Shown one piece after another: positions 32,798 to 42,884 of a stretch of DNA of 64,000 bases. The notes under the pieces are model-generated. The model saw nothing but the letters and a program-made list of their open reading frames with translations. It was not told the origin of the DNA and searched no databases. Position 1 is the first letter of the stretch. Each line of letters starts with the position of its first letter. Source of the DNA: Serratia entomophila (GTDB taxonomy: Bacteria > Pseudomonadota > Gammaproteobacteria > Enterobacterales > Enterobacteriaceae); the NCBI RefSeq assembly GCF_021462285.1, contig NZ_CP082787.1:1178001-1242000 (forward strand), written 5' to 3'. The translations under genes and the position numbers were made by a program.

Positions 32798-35001
32798 TGG
32801 CTGATGACAAATCACTAAAAGAATGGCATCGCAAAGCGCTCTGCAACTTCGATAATGCGTATTCGTCAACACAGGACATGCGCGAGCAAATCGTAGAAGC
32901 TCAGCGTTTTGTTCGAGTGTCCGGCGCTCAATGGGAAGGCAGTACCAACGCAGGCTACTCATTCGATGAGGGCCGATTTGAGCATTACCCACGGTTTGAG
33001 TTGAACAAGATTGCGCGCGAGTGTGATCGCATTATTGGCGAGTATCGACAGAACCGCATCAGCGTGCGATTCCGCCCAAAAGACAGTCAGGCATCTGAGG
33101 CGCTTTCTGAAAAGATGAATGGCAAGTTCCGCGCTGACTATGAAGAAACATCTGGCGGCGAGGCTTGTGATAACGCCTTTGATGATGCAGTAACCGGTGG
33201 TTTTGGTTGCTGGCGCATGTGTGCTGATTACGAAGATGAGATGGACCCTAGCAACGAGCAGCGGCGCGTTAGCTTGCTGCCAGTCTACGACCCGGCGACA
33301 TGCGTATTCTTCGATCAGGACAGCAAGCAGTACGACCGTTCTGATGCGATGTGGGCGATGGAGATGTTCTCCATGACACCGAAAGCATTTGAGGTCGAAT
33401 ACCCTGATTCAATCGCCGCCAGCCTGAGCAAGGATGACTCCGGCACTCAATATGACTGGTCAACCCCTGATGCTATTTATGTTGGGCGCTACTACGAAGT
33501 GCGAATCGAGAAGGCTAAGCTCAGTGCATGGCGCAATCCGGTTACTGGTTCCACGGCCATCTACGACGATGAGCAGATCAAAGAAATCGAGGACGAACTG
33601 ACTGCAGGTGAGTTCGAGATGGTCGGCGAACGAGAGGTAAAGCGGCGTCGCGTTTACTGCGGCCTTATGTCTGGTGCTGAATGGCTGGAAGAACCGAAGC
33701 GCATTCCAGGAGAGCACATTCCACTCATTCCTGTCTATGGCCGCCGGTCATTCGTTGATAACCAGGAGCGCATTGAAGGCCACGCAGCAAAAGCGATGGA
33801 TGCTCAGCGGCTGGAAAACCTGATGGTCTCCATGATTGCTGACAACGCCACGCAGGCAGGCGGAGATGGAATCCCGGTAGTAGATGTTGACATGATTCCA
33901 GGCCCGCTTGCTGGTCACTGGGCAGAGCGCAATAAGAAGCGACCGGCATACTTGCCAATGGTTAGCCTGAAAAACAAAACAGGTGATATCACTTCTCCCG
34001 CACAGGTCAGCAGCTATACGCCGACAACGCAAATGCCACCTGCACTGGCTGGGCTCCTGCAATACACCGGCACAGCTATCCAGCAGATCACCGGCGCATC
34101 GCAGCTCGAAAATATGCCGAGCAACGTCGCCACTGACACCGTGGATAGCATATTTAACCGCATGGATACGCAGTCCTATATCTACATGGACAACATGGCG
34201 AAATCCATGCGCCGTGCCGGTGTAGTCTGGCTTTCTATGGCGCGCGAGGTATACGGCAGCGACACACCGACGCGCATCGTTAACGAGGATGGCTCTGATG
34301 ACGTAGCCCTGATGAATGGCGCAGTCATCGATCGCCAAACGGGTGAAGAGGTCGCACTCAACGATTTATCGCAGGGTAACTACGAGGTGACTGTAGATGT
34401 CGGCCAGTCGTTCTCTACTCGTCGTGATGCCACTGTTAAATCTCTGCTCTCCATGCTCGCGCTTATTCCTCCTGGCACACCTAAGCACGACCTAATCTCC
34501 TCAATGATTCTCGACAATATGGATGGAGAGGGCATTGATGACATGAAAGAGTACAACCGCAATCAGCTGCTGCTCTCTGGTGTTATCAAGCCACGGACTC
34601 CTGAAGAGCAGCAAATGATTGCTAAAGCTCAGCAACAGCAAGCCAATCAGCCAGACCCAGCTATGGTTGCAGCGCAAGGACAGCTCTTTGCTGGTCAGGC
34701 CGAGCTGCAGAAAGCGCAGAACGAACAAGCGGCAATTCAGGTTAAAGCATTCCAAGCGCAGACCGATGCGCAAGTAGCTGCTGCCAATGTCGTCAAGATT
34801 CTTGCAACGGCTGACAGCCAACAGAAATCTGATATCAGGGAAGCCCTGAAGTTACTGAGCCAGTTCCAACAGCAGAGCGGAGATAATGCCCGCGCTGATG
34901 CAGAGCTGGTGCTTAAAGGACAGGCTCAGGGCCACTCACAGCGCATGGACACCGCTAACGTCATCCAGAACTCATCGCAACAACAGCCACAACCTCAGTA
35001 A
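32797..35001 (+). CDS. Portal protein, P22 gp1 type
   Basis: 734 residues from the ATG overlapping the TerL stop; size matches P22 gp1 (725). Typical region YYEVRIEKAKL...AEWLEEPKRIPGEHIPLIPVYGRR. The Gln/Ala-rich C-terminus (about 600-734) would form the long barrel seen in P22. Dodecameric DNA channel of the head. Confidence 0.92.
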   Translation: MADDKSLKEWHRKALCNFDNAYSSTQDMREQIVEAQRFVRVSGAQWEGSTNAGYSFDEGRFEHYPRFELNKIARECDRIIGEYRQNRISVRFRPKDSQASEALSEKMNGKFRADYEETSGGEACDNAFDDAVTGGFGCWRMCADYEDEMDPSNEQRRVSLLPVYDPATCVFFDQDSKQYDRSDAMWAMEMFSMTPKAFEVEYPDSIAASLSKDDSGTQYDWSTPDAIYVGRYYEVRIEKAKLSAWRNPVTGSTAIYDDEQIKEIEDELTAGEFEMVGEREVKRRRVYCGLMSGAEWLEEPKRIPGEHIPLIPVYGRRSFVDNQERIEGHAAKAMDAQRLENLMVSMIADNATQAGGDGIPVVDVDMIPGPLAGHWAERNKKRPAYLPMVSLKNKTGDITSPAQVSSYTPTTQMPPALAGLLQYTGTAIQQITGASQLENMPSNVATDTVDSIFNRMDTQSYIYMDNMAKSMRRAGVVWLSMAREVYGSDTPTRIVNEDGSDDVALMNGAVIDRQTGEEVALNDLSQGNYEVTVDVGQSFSTRRDATVKSLLSMLALIPPGTPKHDLISSMILDNMDGEGIDDMKEYNRNQLLLSGVIKPRTPEEQQMIAKAQQQQANQPDPAMVAAQGQLFAGQAELQKAQNEQAAIQVKAFQAQTDAQVAAANVVKILATADSQQKSDIREALKLLSQFQQQSGDNARADAELVLKGQAQGHSQRMDTANVIQNSSQQQPQPQ

Positions 35002-35095
35002 CTGCAATCAACCTATCAAGCGATGGTCGTCATTAAGAGGCCGGGAAACCTATTGCCTTCCGATGGGCATAACATCGAGTAAATCAGGGGTAAAA

Positions 35096-35968
35096 ATGGA
35101 AAATCAGGCAGAACAACAATCACCAGAAGTGGAACTTGAAGAGAAATCATCTGAGCAAATTCCAGATGATGAAGTTCAGCAGGAATCGGAAGAAGGCGCT
35201 GATCAACAAGAAAGCGGTCAGCAGCAATCTGAGGGTGATGGCGAAGAAGAGTTTTATTTCGGTGATGAAATGCTGGGGTCGCCTACCAGCGAAGAAGGAG
35301 CAGATCACGGCCTTGTTAAGCACCTGCGAGGGACGATTAAAGAGAAAGAACGCGAGCTGAAAGAGCTTCGTCGCCTATCTCAGCAGCAACCTCAGCAGCA
35401 AGTTATCAATCAACCACCTCAGATGCCGAAGCTCTCTGATGAGGGAATCGACTATGACGAGGAGGTCTTTCAGAAAAAGTTAGATCAGTGGTCGAAAGAT
35501 AGCGCGCAATACCAAAGCCAGCAGCAAGCGAAAGCACAACAGGAACAGCAACAGAAAGATCTGTATCAGCAAAAGCTATCAAATTACCAACAGAGGGCTA
35601 AAGCGCTAAAGGTAAGTGGATATCAAGAGGCAGAGCAGATTGTTTTAGACGAAGTTCCTGTTGAGATTCAAAACGCCATCCTGCTTGAGGCTGAAAAGCC
35701 AGAGATGGTGGTGCTGGCTTTAGGACGCAATGCAGAACTCCGCCGTGAATTGGCATCAGCTACCAACCCCATAGCTGTAGGTCGATTAATCGAACGTATC
35801 GAATCAAAGGCCAAAACAATGCCAAAACCAAAATTAACCGCAGCCACCGTACCAGAAGTAAAAGGCGGAAATGGCGCGGTAATCAACAATCTCGACAAAT
35901 TGAAAGCAAAAGCTTTGGAGACTGGTGATTGGAACCCGTACTTCGCAGCGAAGCGTTCTAAAAAATAA
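35096..35968 (+). CDS. Scaffolding protein, P22 gp8 type
   Basis: 290 residues from the ATG at 35096 (AGGGG upstream). Strongly acidic N-terminus, Gln/Glu-rich coiled-coil middle, and a basic C-terminal end (YFAAKRSKK) as needed to bind coat. Position between portal and coat fits. Guides procapsid assembly and then leaves. Confidence 0.85.
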   Translation: MENQAEQQSPEVELEEKSSEQIPDDEVQQESEEGADQQESGQQQSEGDGEEEFYFGDEMLGSPTSEEGADHGLVKHLRGTIKEKERELKELRRLSQQQPQQQVINQPPQMPKLSDEGIDYDEEVFQKKLDQWSKDSAQYQSQQQAKAQQEQQQKDLYQQKLSNYQQRAKALKVSGYQEAEQIVLDEVPVEIQNAILLEAEKPEMVVLALGRNAELRRELASATNPIAVGRLIERIESKAKTMPKPKLTAATVPEVKGGNGAVINNLDKLKAKALETGDWNPYFAAKRSKK

Positions 35969-35986
35969 CCTATCGGAGCAAATGCA

Positions 35987-37240
35987 ATGGCTAACCAATT
36001 AGCAAAAGACCTAGAGATCATGTTTGAAAACTACGTGGAAGGCTTTGAAGCTGCCTGCGTGGTTTCCCGCAACGCCAAGAAATTCCGCCCTGGTGATACA
36101 TCCATGCAGCGGGCTGGCGATGTGATTTATCGTCCACAACACTACCACATGAACGTAGAGGATGGTCTTGATCTGACTGGCAAGACCCCAACCGATCTCG
36201 TTCAGCGCCTGGTGCCTTCGGTGTTCAAAGAACCGAAGAACATTCTTTACACACTGGATGCGCGCGAGATGCGTGACCCAGAGCATAAAACTGAAGCGGG
36301 GCGTGCGGCCGGACAGCGCCTGGCGGCACAGATTGATTCTGACCTGATCACTACGGCAACTCAGCGCGCTACAAACGTTGTGGCCATGGCAAACAACACT
36401 TCTGGTGGCCAAGGCCGAGACCTGTGGAACGCAGCCGCTGGCATCGATGCAATCATGACCTCAATCGGTGTGCCTCAAGGCATTAACCGCCGCAGCTTCT
36501 GGAACCCGTTCAACTACAAAGATCTAGCTGGCGAGCTGGGCATGCGTGCGTATGCGCAAGGCGTTACCCTGACCGCGTACGAGAAAGCACAGATCCCTCC
36601 AGTAGCAAGCTTCGACAGCTACAAAACCGATATCTCTGGCCGCGTTCCTGCTGGCACGGATACGGCAATCACTCTTGCTGCAGCTCCCGCGCACAAAGTG
36701 GTAGCAAAAGATGCCAATGGTATGCCTGTCGATAACCGACAAGGCACCATCACCGTATCTGGCGCAGGCCTGCAAGTTGGTGACGCTTTCACCATCGCTG
36801 GTGTCAATTCGGTACATCAGATCACCAAGGACACCACTGGTCAGTTGCAGACCTTCCGCGTCTTGGCGGTAAGCGGCACCACCATCACCATCTCACCGCA
36901 AATCCTGCCGCCAAACAACGCAGACGTGTCATCACGCCCTTATGCGAACGTTGATGCCAACGCAGCTAACGGCGCAGCGCTGACGCTGCTGAACAACAAC
37001 GCCGCCCCAGCGAACCTGTTCTGGGCAGACGGTTCCGTTGAGCTGATGTATGGGAAACTGGCATTCCCTACTGGCCAGGGCCCGCAGGTAATGACCGCTA
37101 CGACTGAGCAGGGTGCAACGCTCATCATGTCGTATGCGTTCGACCATATCAAAGGGTCAACCACTGCGCGCTTTACAACCCTGTATGGCTGCTCAGTTTT
37201 GGTTCCTGAATATGTTGGCCTGGTTATCGCTGGACAGTAA
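35987..37240 (+). CDS. Major capsid (coat) protein, P22 gp5 type
   Basis: 417 residues (P22 gp5 430). HK97-fold P22-like coat: the N-terminal EIMFENYVEGFEAACVVSRNAKKF and the middle insertion domain (about 220-340: RVPAGTDTAITLAAAPAHKVV...). High expression is supported by the good ribosome site and a terminator just behind. Confidence 0.92.
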   Translation: MANQLAKDLEIMFENYVEGFEAACVVSRNAKKFRPGDTSMQRAGDVIYRPQHYHMNVEDGLDLTGKTPTDLVQRLVPSVFKEPKNILYTLDAREMRDPEHKTEAGRAAGQRLAAQIDSDLITTATQRATNVVAMANNTSGGQGRDLWNAAAGIDAIMTSIGVPQGINRRSFWNPFNYKDLAGELGMRAYAQGVTLTAYEKAQIPPVASFDSYKTDISGRVPAGTDTAITLAAAPAHKVVAKDANGMPVDNRQGTITVSGAGLQVGDAFTIAGVNSVHQITKDTTGQLQTFRVLAVSGTTITISPQILPPNNADVSSRPYANVDANAANGAALTLLNNNAAPANLFWADGSVELMYGKLAFPTGQGPQVMTATTEQGATLIMSYAFDHIKGSTTARFTTLYGCSVLVPEYVGLVIAGQ

Positions 37241-37244
37241 CAGA

Positions 37245-37267
37245 AAGGGGCTTCGGCCCCTTATTTT
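37245..37267 (+). terminator. Terminator after coat gene
   Basis: AAGGGGC-TTCG-GCCCCTT followed by ATTTTT, 4 bp after the coat stop. Probably partial under Q control; it would raise coat dosage over tail genes. Confidence 0.8.
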
Positions 37268-37277
37268 TGGAGGCCGC

Positions 37278-37493
37278 ATGTCGAAAACAATGCTCTACAA
37301 ACCGGGTGCAATGATCGCCTGTGGGAAGCATCAGCTCGATTATGTGATTGTCGATGAAGATGAAATAGCCAATCACTTAGCATCTGGATGGAAAAAACAT
37401 CCTGATGAAATATTGGCGGGAACCCCAGAACCTGAGCGAAAGAAACCAGGCCGCAAGCCTAAGGCGGTAGATGATGGCGAAAACAAAGGGTGA
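37278..37493 (+). CDS. Small hypothetical late protein
   Basis: 71 residues from the ATG at 37278 with GGAGG upstream. Basic Pro/Lys-rich C-terminus (ERKKPGRKPKAV). Lies between coat and gp4; several P22-like phages have a small unassigned ORF here. Overlaps gp4 start. Confidence 0.65.
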   Translation: MSKTMLYKPGAMIACGKHQLDYVIVDEDEIANHLASGWKKHPDEILAGTPEPERKKPGRKPKAVDDGENKG

Positions 37494-37920
37494 TTTAGTC
37501 CTCAAGGCATTGCGCAAGGCCGGACTGTATTCAAATGCCACGTTAACAGACGCCGAGCCTCAGGCAATCGAAGACTCAATTACTGACCTTGAAGACATGA
37601 TGGCTAAGTGGCAAGTAAAAGGTATCGAGCTAGGATATTTGTTTACTGAACAACCACTGCCTGATGACGACTCGGGCATCCCTGCCTGGGCAAATGATGG
37701 CGTGGCGCTAAAGCTAGCTGTGCAAATGTGCCTGGATAATGTAATTCAGCCATCGCCCGAGCTTCTATCCCAAGCTGACGAATCGTATCAATCAATCTGC
37801 ATCGCATTAACTACCGTGCCATCACTTGAGCGCAGGAATGACATGCCTCGAGGCAGTGGTAATAAAAATACATTCACCTGGAATCGCTTCTATATCCAGA
37901 AAGATGATTCTGCAATGTGA
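37471..37920 (+). CDS. Tail accessory factor gp4 (head-completion, adaptor ring)
   Basis: 149 residues. KTKGDLVLKALRKAG..SNATLTDAEPQAIEDSITDLEDMMA closely tracks P22 gp4. Forms the ring below the portal that closes the packaged head. P22 gp4 also has muramidase activity; not evident here. ATG 37474 is a possible alternative start. Confidence 0.9.
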   Translation: MMAKTKGDLVLKALRKAGLYSNATLTDAEPQAIEDSITDLEDMMAKWQVKGIELGYLFTEQPLPDDDSGIPAWANDGVALKLAVQMCLDNVIQPSPELLSQADESYQSICIALTTVPSLERRNDMPRGSGNKNTFTWNRFYIQKDDSAM

Positions 37921-37927
37921 GGTCTAC

Positions 37928-39715
37928 ATGCCAATCCAACAGCTTCCATTAGCCAAAGGCCTTGGCAAAGACTACCGCAATGCTGATTACGTCGATTTGC
38001 TGCCTGTAAACCTGCTAGCCACCCCAAAAGATGTGCTGGGCGCTGCTGGGTATATGCGTTCTTATCCTGGGGTTGTTAAGCAACGAGACGTGGCAGGGAT
38101 ATCCCGAGGCGCGCAGACAAACACTGTGCAAAATATTGCGTATCGGGTGGCGGGAGGAAAGCTATATAAGGGCGCGGAGATACGCGGAGATGTCGCTGGC
38201 GGTAGTCGCATTAGCATGGCACACAGCGCGACTAGTCAGGCAGTAGCAGCGGAGGGGGTGCTTACCCTATACCGTTACGATGGCACCAACAAAACGCTGC
38301 AAAACTGGCCTGAGCGCATTGTTGAGCAAGAGGGGTATACTCGCACGGTCAAAGAGTGGGCGCATGTGGATGGGAATGAAGATTTTATCCATTTCACTGC
38401 AGTCGATATCGACGGCGAGACAACAATCACGATCACCCCGAAAACTGCGAGCGGCGCCACAGGAGCGCCGATCACAATTCCCGAATTTATGTGGAACATT
38501 TTCCAGTCTCAGACACCGCCAGCTGTCGGCACGCCGTACCTGACAGATTTTGTCGTAACGGGGAAAAAGTCTGACGGTGCGATGATTAAAATCACTTATT
38601 TTTTCCACCATAACCAGGCGCCTGAAACCCCTGTTGAGAATCTGGTTGATGTAACCACGTTCAAAGCTGTGCAGGTAGTTCCCGAGGTTGCCACCGAGTA
38701 TGCGCAGTATGACATCGGCTATGTCCGGGATGTTTGCCGAAATCGGGGGCGGTATATCTGGGTTAAAGACGGGACGAACACATTCGGCGTAACCGATCTA
38801 GAAGACGAATCGCACCCCGACCAATTCAGACCTTTCTACAGCGCAGAGTCTCAGCCTGACGGTGTGCTGGGTATCGCAGCATGGCGCGATTTTGTGGTTG
38901 CGTTTGGCTCAACGTCGATCGAGTACTTCAGTCTTACTGGTGCGCCAGATGCCACATCACCTATTTATGTTGCCCAGCCATCGCTCATGGTAAACAAGGG
39001 GATCGCAGGAACCTACTGTAAATGCCCGTTCGGCGACTCGTTTGCGATACTGAGCCATCCCGCTGGCGGAGCGCCATCGATTTACATAATCAACTCTGGG
39101 CAAGCGTCACCAATTGCCACGTCGACCGTAGAAAGGCTGCTGCGAGAGTACACTGCTGATGAACTGGCAACAGCGGTTCTGGAATCGGTACGGTTTGACG
39201 CTCACGAACTGCTTATCGTTCATTTGCCGCGCAATGTGTTGTGTTTCGATGCCAGCAGTACGGACAACGGACCGCAATGGGCGGCCTTGAATACGGGGTC
39301 CGCACCGCATGGCGGCGTGGATTACCTCTTTGAGGGTAATGTCCTGACAGCCGGTGATAAAAACGCAGGTCGTGTAGGTGAGCTGCGATTCAACACGGCC
39401 GAGCAGTACGGCCAGTCGATGGAACATATCTTATTCACGCCGATGTTTAAAGCGGACAATGCCCGGGTGTTTGATTTTGTGCTCGAGGCCGCAACCGGCG
39501 TTGCGCAGCATGCTGAACAACTTTTCCTTTCTGCAACTACTGATGGCGTTATTTACGGCCGTGAGCAATTAATACCCTGGGCAGCGCCGTTTGTTTACGA
39601 CCACCGCGTCTTGTGGAAACGGATAGGGCGGGTTAGAAAAAACATCGGCTTCCGCATCAGGATTGTAACAAGGTCTCCCATCACGCTCTCCGGGGCCAGC
39701 ATAAGGGTAGAATAA
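37928..39715 (+). CDS. Tail hub gp10 with inserted domain
   Basis: 595 residues against 472 in P22. Residues 1-127 and 256-595 follow P22 gp10 nearly segment by segment (PIQQLP..KG.GKD; ESQPDGVLGIA.WRDF; YVAQPSLM; GIAGTYCK). Residues ~129-255 (ETTITITPKTASGATGAPIT ... TYFFHHNQAPETPVENLVD) are extra and account for the length difference. gp10 is the hub that receives the tailspikes and needle. Confidence 0.92.
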   Translation: MPIQQLPLAKGLGKDYRNADYVDLLPVNLLATPKDVLGAAGYMRSYPGVVKQRDVAGISRGAQTNTVQNIAYRVAGGKLYKGAEIRGDVAGGSRISMAHSATSQAVAAEGVLTLYRYDGTNKTLQNWPERIVEQEGYTRTVKEWAHVDGNEDFIHFTAVDIDGETTITITPKTASGATGAPITIPEFMWNIFQSQTPPAVGTPYLTDFVVTGKKSDGAMIKITYFFHHNQAPETPVENLVDVTTFKAVQVVPEVATEYAQYDIGYVRDVCRNRGRYIWVKDGTNTFGVTDLEDESHPDQFRPFYSAESQPDGVLGIAAWRDFVVAFGSTSIEYFSLTGAPDATSPIYVAQPSLMVNKGIAGTYCKCPFGDSFAILSHPAGGAPSIYIINSGQASPIATSTVERLLREYTADELATAVLESVRFDAHELLIVHLPRNVLCFDASSTDNGPQWAALNTGSAPHGGVDYLFEGNVLTAGDKNAGRVGELRFNTAEQYGQSMEHILFTPMFKADNARVFDFVLEAATGVAQHAEQLFLSATTDGVIYGREQLIPWAAPFVYDHRVLWKRIGRVRKNIGFRIRIVTRSPITLSGASIRVE

Positions 39716-40371
39716 TGGCGGATGACAAACTGAAAACGCCTGTTGAAATTCAGCAGGTGCGTATCGACTCATCCATTCTGCCGCCTGGCTTCCCAATCCC
39801 TTACAAGCTCTATGTAATCCAATCTGGCACCGACATGGGGAACACGGCAGCCAAGGCCAATCAGGCTGCTGGCGGAGCATGGAGCGCCCAGCAGAGAAAT
39901 GATGAGCAGGATGAAGAGCTGGACGAGCACTCTCGGAGAATTGGTGCTGCTGAGTTGACGTTAGCGGACCACGGCCAGCGTCTGTCCGCAGCCGAAAACA
40001 CAATTTCTGAACAGGGAACCCGGCTGACAGCAGCAGAGGAGACCATCGAAACCCAGGGCACCCAGATACAGCAGATCGCCGAGGACTACGTATCGAAAAC
40101 CGCAATAGGGGTTCAAACGCTGACGTCGTCGCTAAACGTCGTCGGCGGATACCGCGTGGACGGAGTTCAGGTCGTGGGCCCGCGCCAAATCGGCTGGACG
40201 GCGGCGACGGGTACAGCGTTACTCGGTGGGTTTGACGCAGACGCGGCGCTCTCCGCTGGAGCAACGTACTCGCAAGCTGAAATTCAGGCGCTTGCCGATG
40301 CGCTGAAAGAGGCCCGTCAGCGTATCAAGGCGCTGGAAGATATGGCGCGCGCTCACGGGATGATTGACTGA
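39715..40371 (+). CDS. Tail needle gp26
   Basis: 218 residues. N-terminal plug (VEIQQVRIDSSILPPGFP), trimeric coiled coil with heptads (about 60-130, AAELTLADHGQRLSAAENTI), and C-terminal tip (ARQIGWTAATGTA-like PRQIGWTAATGTALLGGFDAD) match P22 gp26. Plugs the portal vertex and penetrates the outer membrane. Confidence 0.95.
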   Translation: MADDKLKTPVEIQQVRIDSSILPPGFPIPYKLYVIQSGTDMGNTAAKANQAAGGAWSAQQRNDEQDEELDEHSRRIGAAELTLADHGQRLSAAENTISEQGTRLTAAEETIETQGTQIQQIAEDYVSKTAIGVQTLTSSLNVVGGYRVDGVQVVGPRQIGWTAATGTALLGGFDADAALSAGATYSQAEIQALADALKEARQRIKALEDMARAHGMID

Positions 40372-40829
40372 TGATAACCTTCAAGCCAACACGGAACATC
40401 GACCTGATAGAGGCTGTCGGCAACCATCCCGACATTATCGCCGGTAGCAACAACGGAGACGGTTTTGATTATCAGCCCGGACATCGTTATTTCGAAGTTC
40501 ATGTGCACGGTCAGTTTGGCGGCATTATCTATTTTCACGAAATCCAGCCGATGACATTCGACTGCCACGCGATGTACCTGAAAGAGGTGCGCGGTTTCAG
40601 TCAGAGAATCGGCTTATCTTTTTGGCGCTTCATTCTGGCTAACTTCAACGTGCAATGCGTCACCTCATTCGCCGCGCGCAAATTCCGGCATGGTCAGATT
40701 TACTGCACGATGCTGGGTCTCAAACGAGTCGGCACCATCAAGAAATATTTCAAGGGCGTCGATGATGTGACCTTCTATTCGGCCACGCGTGACGAGCTGA
40801 AAGAGTTCCTCGCTAAGCACTCCAAATAG
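40371..40829 (+). CDS. Head assembly protein gp14
   Basis: 152 residues, very like P22 gp14: ITFKPTRNIDLI, HPDIIAGSNNGDGFDY, HGQFGGI, EIQPMTFDCH, VGTIKKYFKGVDDVTFYS. GNAT-like fold family of unclear role in assembly or ejection. Overlaps gp26 by one base. Confidence 0.92.
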   Translation: MITFKPTRNIDLIEAVGNHPDIIAGSNNGDGFDYQPGHRYFEVHVHGQFGGIIYFHEIQPMTFDCHAMYLKEVRGFSQRIGLSFWRFILANFNVQCVTSFAARKFRHGQIYCTMLGLKRVGTIKKYFKGVDDVTFYSATRDELKEFLAKHSK

Positions 40830-40839
40830 GAATCACGCT

Positions 40840-41538
40840 ATGCATTTTGCTATGACATTTAACCGCAAATACATGTTGCGGGAAGAACCCGTGCGCGCTG
40901 AAAAAGGCGGAAAAGGAGGTGGGGGCGGTGATGGTGGCGCTGGCGCTGCGGCAGATGCGACAAGATACGCAGCCGATCTGCAAAACCAGCAGTTTGAGCG
41001 CATCATGGGAAACCTAGCGCCACTCACTCCGCTGGCTCAGCAATACATCGGCCAGTTGCAAGGGCTTTCGACTTTAGAAGGTCAGCAGTCATCCCTTAAC
41101 AGCTACTACAACTCAGACCAATACAACGATCTGGCAAATCAGGCTCGTTACCAGCAGCTGGCCTCTGCGGAAGCTACTGGCGGTCTCGGTAGCACTGCAA
41201 CATCTAACGGACTGGCGACTATTGCGCCTACACTCGGCCAAAACTGGTTGTCTGGACAGATGAATAGCTTCAACAACCTGGCAAATATTGGTCTTGGCGC
41301 AATGCAGGGGCAGGCCAATGCCGGGCAGAACTTCGCAAACAACGCTGGTCAGCTCTCGATGCAAGGAGCTGGGTTAGCTGCGGCAGCAGGGAATCGACCA
41401 TCATCTCTGCAGCAGGGCATTAGCGGTGCGTTGGGCGGCGGTGCGCTGGGGTATGGCATCGCTGGCATGCTGGGCACATCAACACCGTGGGGTGCTGGCA
41501 TTGGTGCTGGGCTTGGCCTGCTTGGGGGGTTGTTCTAA
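40840..41538 (+). CDS. Ejection (E) protein gp7
   Basis: 232 residues. KGGKGGGGG near the N-terminus, [16 protein letters not shown] and a Gly-rich hydrophobic C-terminal end match P22 gp7, injected to help form the conduit across the envelope. Overlaps gp20 start (TAATG). Confidence 0.9.
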   Translation: MHFAMTFNRKYMLREEPVRAEKGGKGGGGGDGGAGAAADATRYAADLQNQQFERIMGNLAPLTPLAQQYIGQLQGLSTLEGQQSSLNSYYNSDQYNDLANQARYQQLASAEATGGLGSTATSNGLATIAPTLGQNWLSGQMNSFNNLANIGLGAMQGQANAGQNFANNAGQLSMQGAGLAAAAGNRPSSLQQGISGALGGGALGYGIAGMLGTSTPWGAGIGAGLGLLGGLF

Positions 41539-42884
41539 TGGCTACATGGCAAGAAGGTAGTGGCGCTCGTCTACTGGGTGGCATTGGTCAGATAAATAAC
41601 AATGCGCCCCAGGCAAGCGACATCAATCCCACATTAGGGCTCATCCGCGAGAATAACGATCTGGCACGTTCAGGAGCAAACAACGTAGCTCTAACAGGCC
41701 TGCGTGGTGTGGCTGATATTGCTGGAATGTATCAGCAGGAGCAGCAACAGAAAGCGCAGAATGCTTTTAACCAGGCCCATGCCAACGCGTGGCAATCTGG
41801 CGACGTATCATCGCTTCGTGATTTTGCTGCAGCTAACCCGGCTTTCGTGGCGCAGGCGCAGCAGGCTGTAGTCGGTTTGGACGAGCAGCAGAAACGTGAC
41901 ATGACGAATCAGGCTGCGGGATTACGGCTGGCATTATCACAGGGGCCCGAAGCCTATGGCCATTACCTGCAGAAAAACGCAGGTGATTTGTCGCGAGTTG
42001 GTGCTAACCCTAATGTGTTAGCACAGATGGGAATGCAGAACCCACAAGGAGCGGCGCAACTTTTCGACACGCTTGGCTTAGCAGCACAGGGCGATAAGTA
42101 TTTCGATATCGTCGGGAATAACGCCAAGCTGCAGCAGGCAGGGCAGATTGCTCAGGCTAATCTCAACCTTGGACAGCAACGACTTCAGCAACAGGCGCTA
42201 TATCAGCAAGGCCAGTTGGATCAAGGGCAGCAACAGTTAAATCTGACTGCTCAAAAGAATCAGGCAGACAATGCGAACAAACGTCTCGAGCTTAGCCTGA
42301 AAGCTGGAGAAAACAGCGCAAAATCCTTAGCCACTCAACAGGCATCAGTGCAGAAGATGCAGGACTACGTCGGATCTCATCAAAGTAGCGTTAATAATGT
42401 TGCTGGGATGTATGACACCTTGAATCAGGTCAAGTCAATACCTCCAAACGTGTTTGATGGGGTTTTCGGCTTCGGCGGAGCCGTAAATTCTCGTATCCCT
42501 GGCACCGATTCAGCCGACGCATGGGCAAAAATAGAACAGATGCAAGGCCAAGCGCGGCTAATGGGAGTTATCGGCATGAAAGGTACTGGTCCCGTTTCTG
42601 ATTCAGAAGGCCAGGCGGCAGCGCGCGCATTCCTAGCTGTTAACCAAAACATGTCACCTAAAGCAGCGAGATCGGCATTAGATAATTGGCAGCGCGTTTT
42701 GGAGCGTCAGACGTCATATCTGCAGAAGCAACAGCCTGTAGTTGAAACTTATCAGCGGAAGATCGACACCTTCAATAACTCTCAGAATGCTACCGGAACA
42801 GGTCCACGCGCTGGCATTAGCGAGGGAGGGTATACCTTTCTTGGTGGAGACCCAAGTAATCAGAACAATTGGAGAAAAGACTAA
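41538..42884 (+). CDS. Ejection protein gp20
   Basis: 448 residues, Gln/Ala-rich and coiled-coil ([31 protein letters not shown]), as in P22 gp20. Injected with the DNA. Starts at the gp7 stop and overlaps gp16 start. Confidence 0.88.
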   Translation: MATWQEGSGARLLGGIGQINNNAPQASDINPTLGLIRENNDLARSGANNVALTGLRGVADIAGMYQQEQQQKAQNAFNQAHANAWQSGDVSSLRDFAAANPAFVAQAQQAVVGLDEQQKRDMTNQAAGLRLALSQGPEAYGHYLQKNAGDLSRVGANPNVLAQMGMQNPQGAAQLFDTLGLAAQGDKYFDIVGNNAKLQQAGQIAQANLNLGQQRLQQQALYQQGQLDQGQQQLNLTAQKNQADNANKRLELSLKAGENSAKSLATQQASVQKMQDYVGSHQSSVNNVAGMYDTLNQVKSIPPNVFDGVFGFGGAVNSRIPGTDSADAWAKIEQMQGQARLMGVIGMKGTGPVSDSEGQAAARAFLAVNQNMSPKAARSALDNWQRVLERQTSYLQKQQPVVETYQRKIDTFNNSQNATGTGPRAGISEGGYTFLGGDPSNQNNWRKD

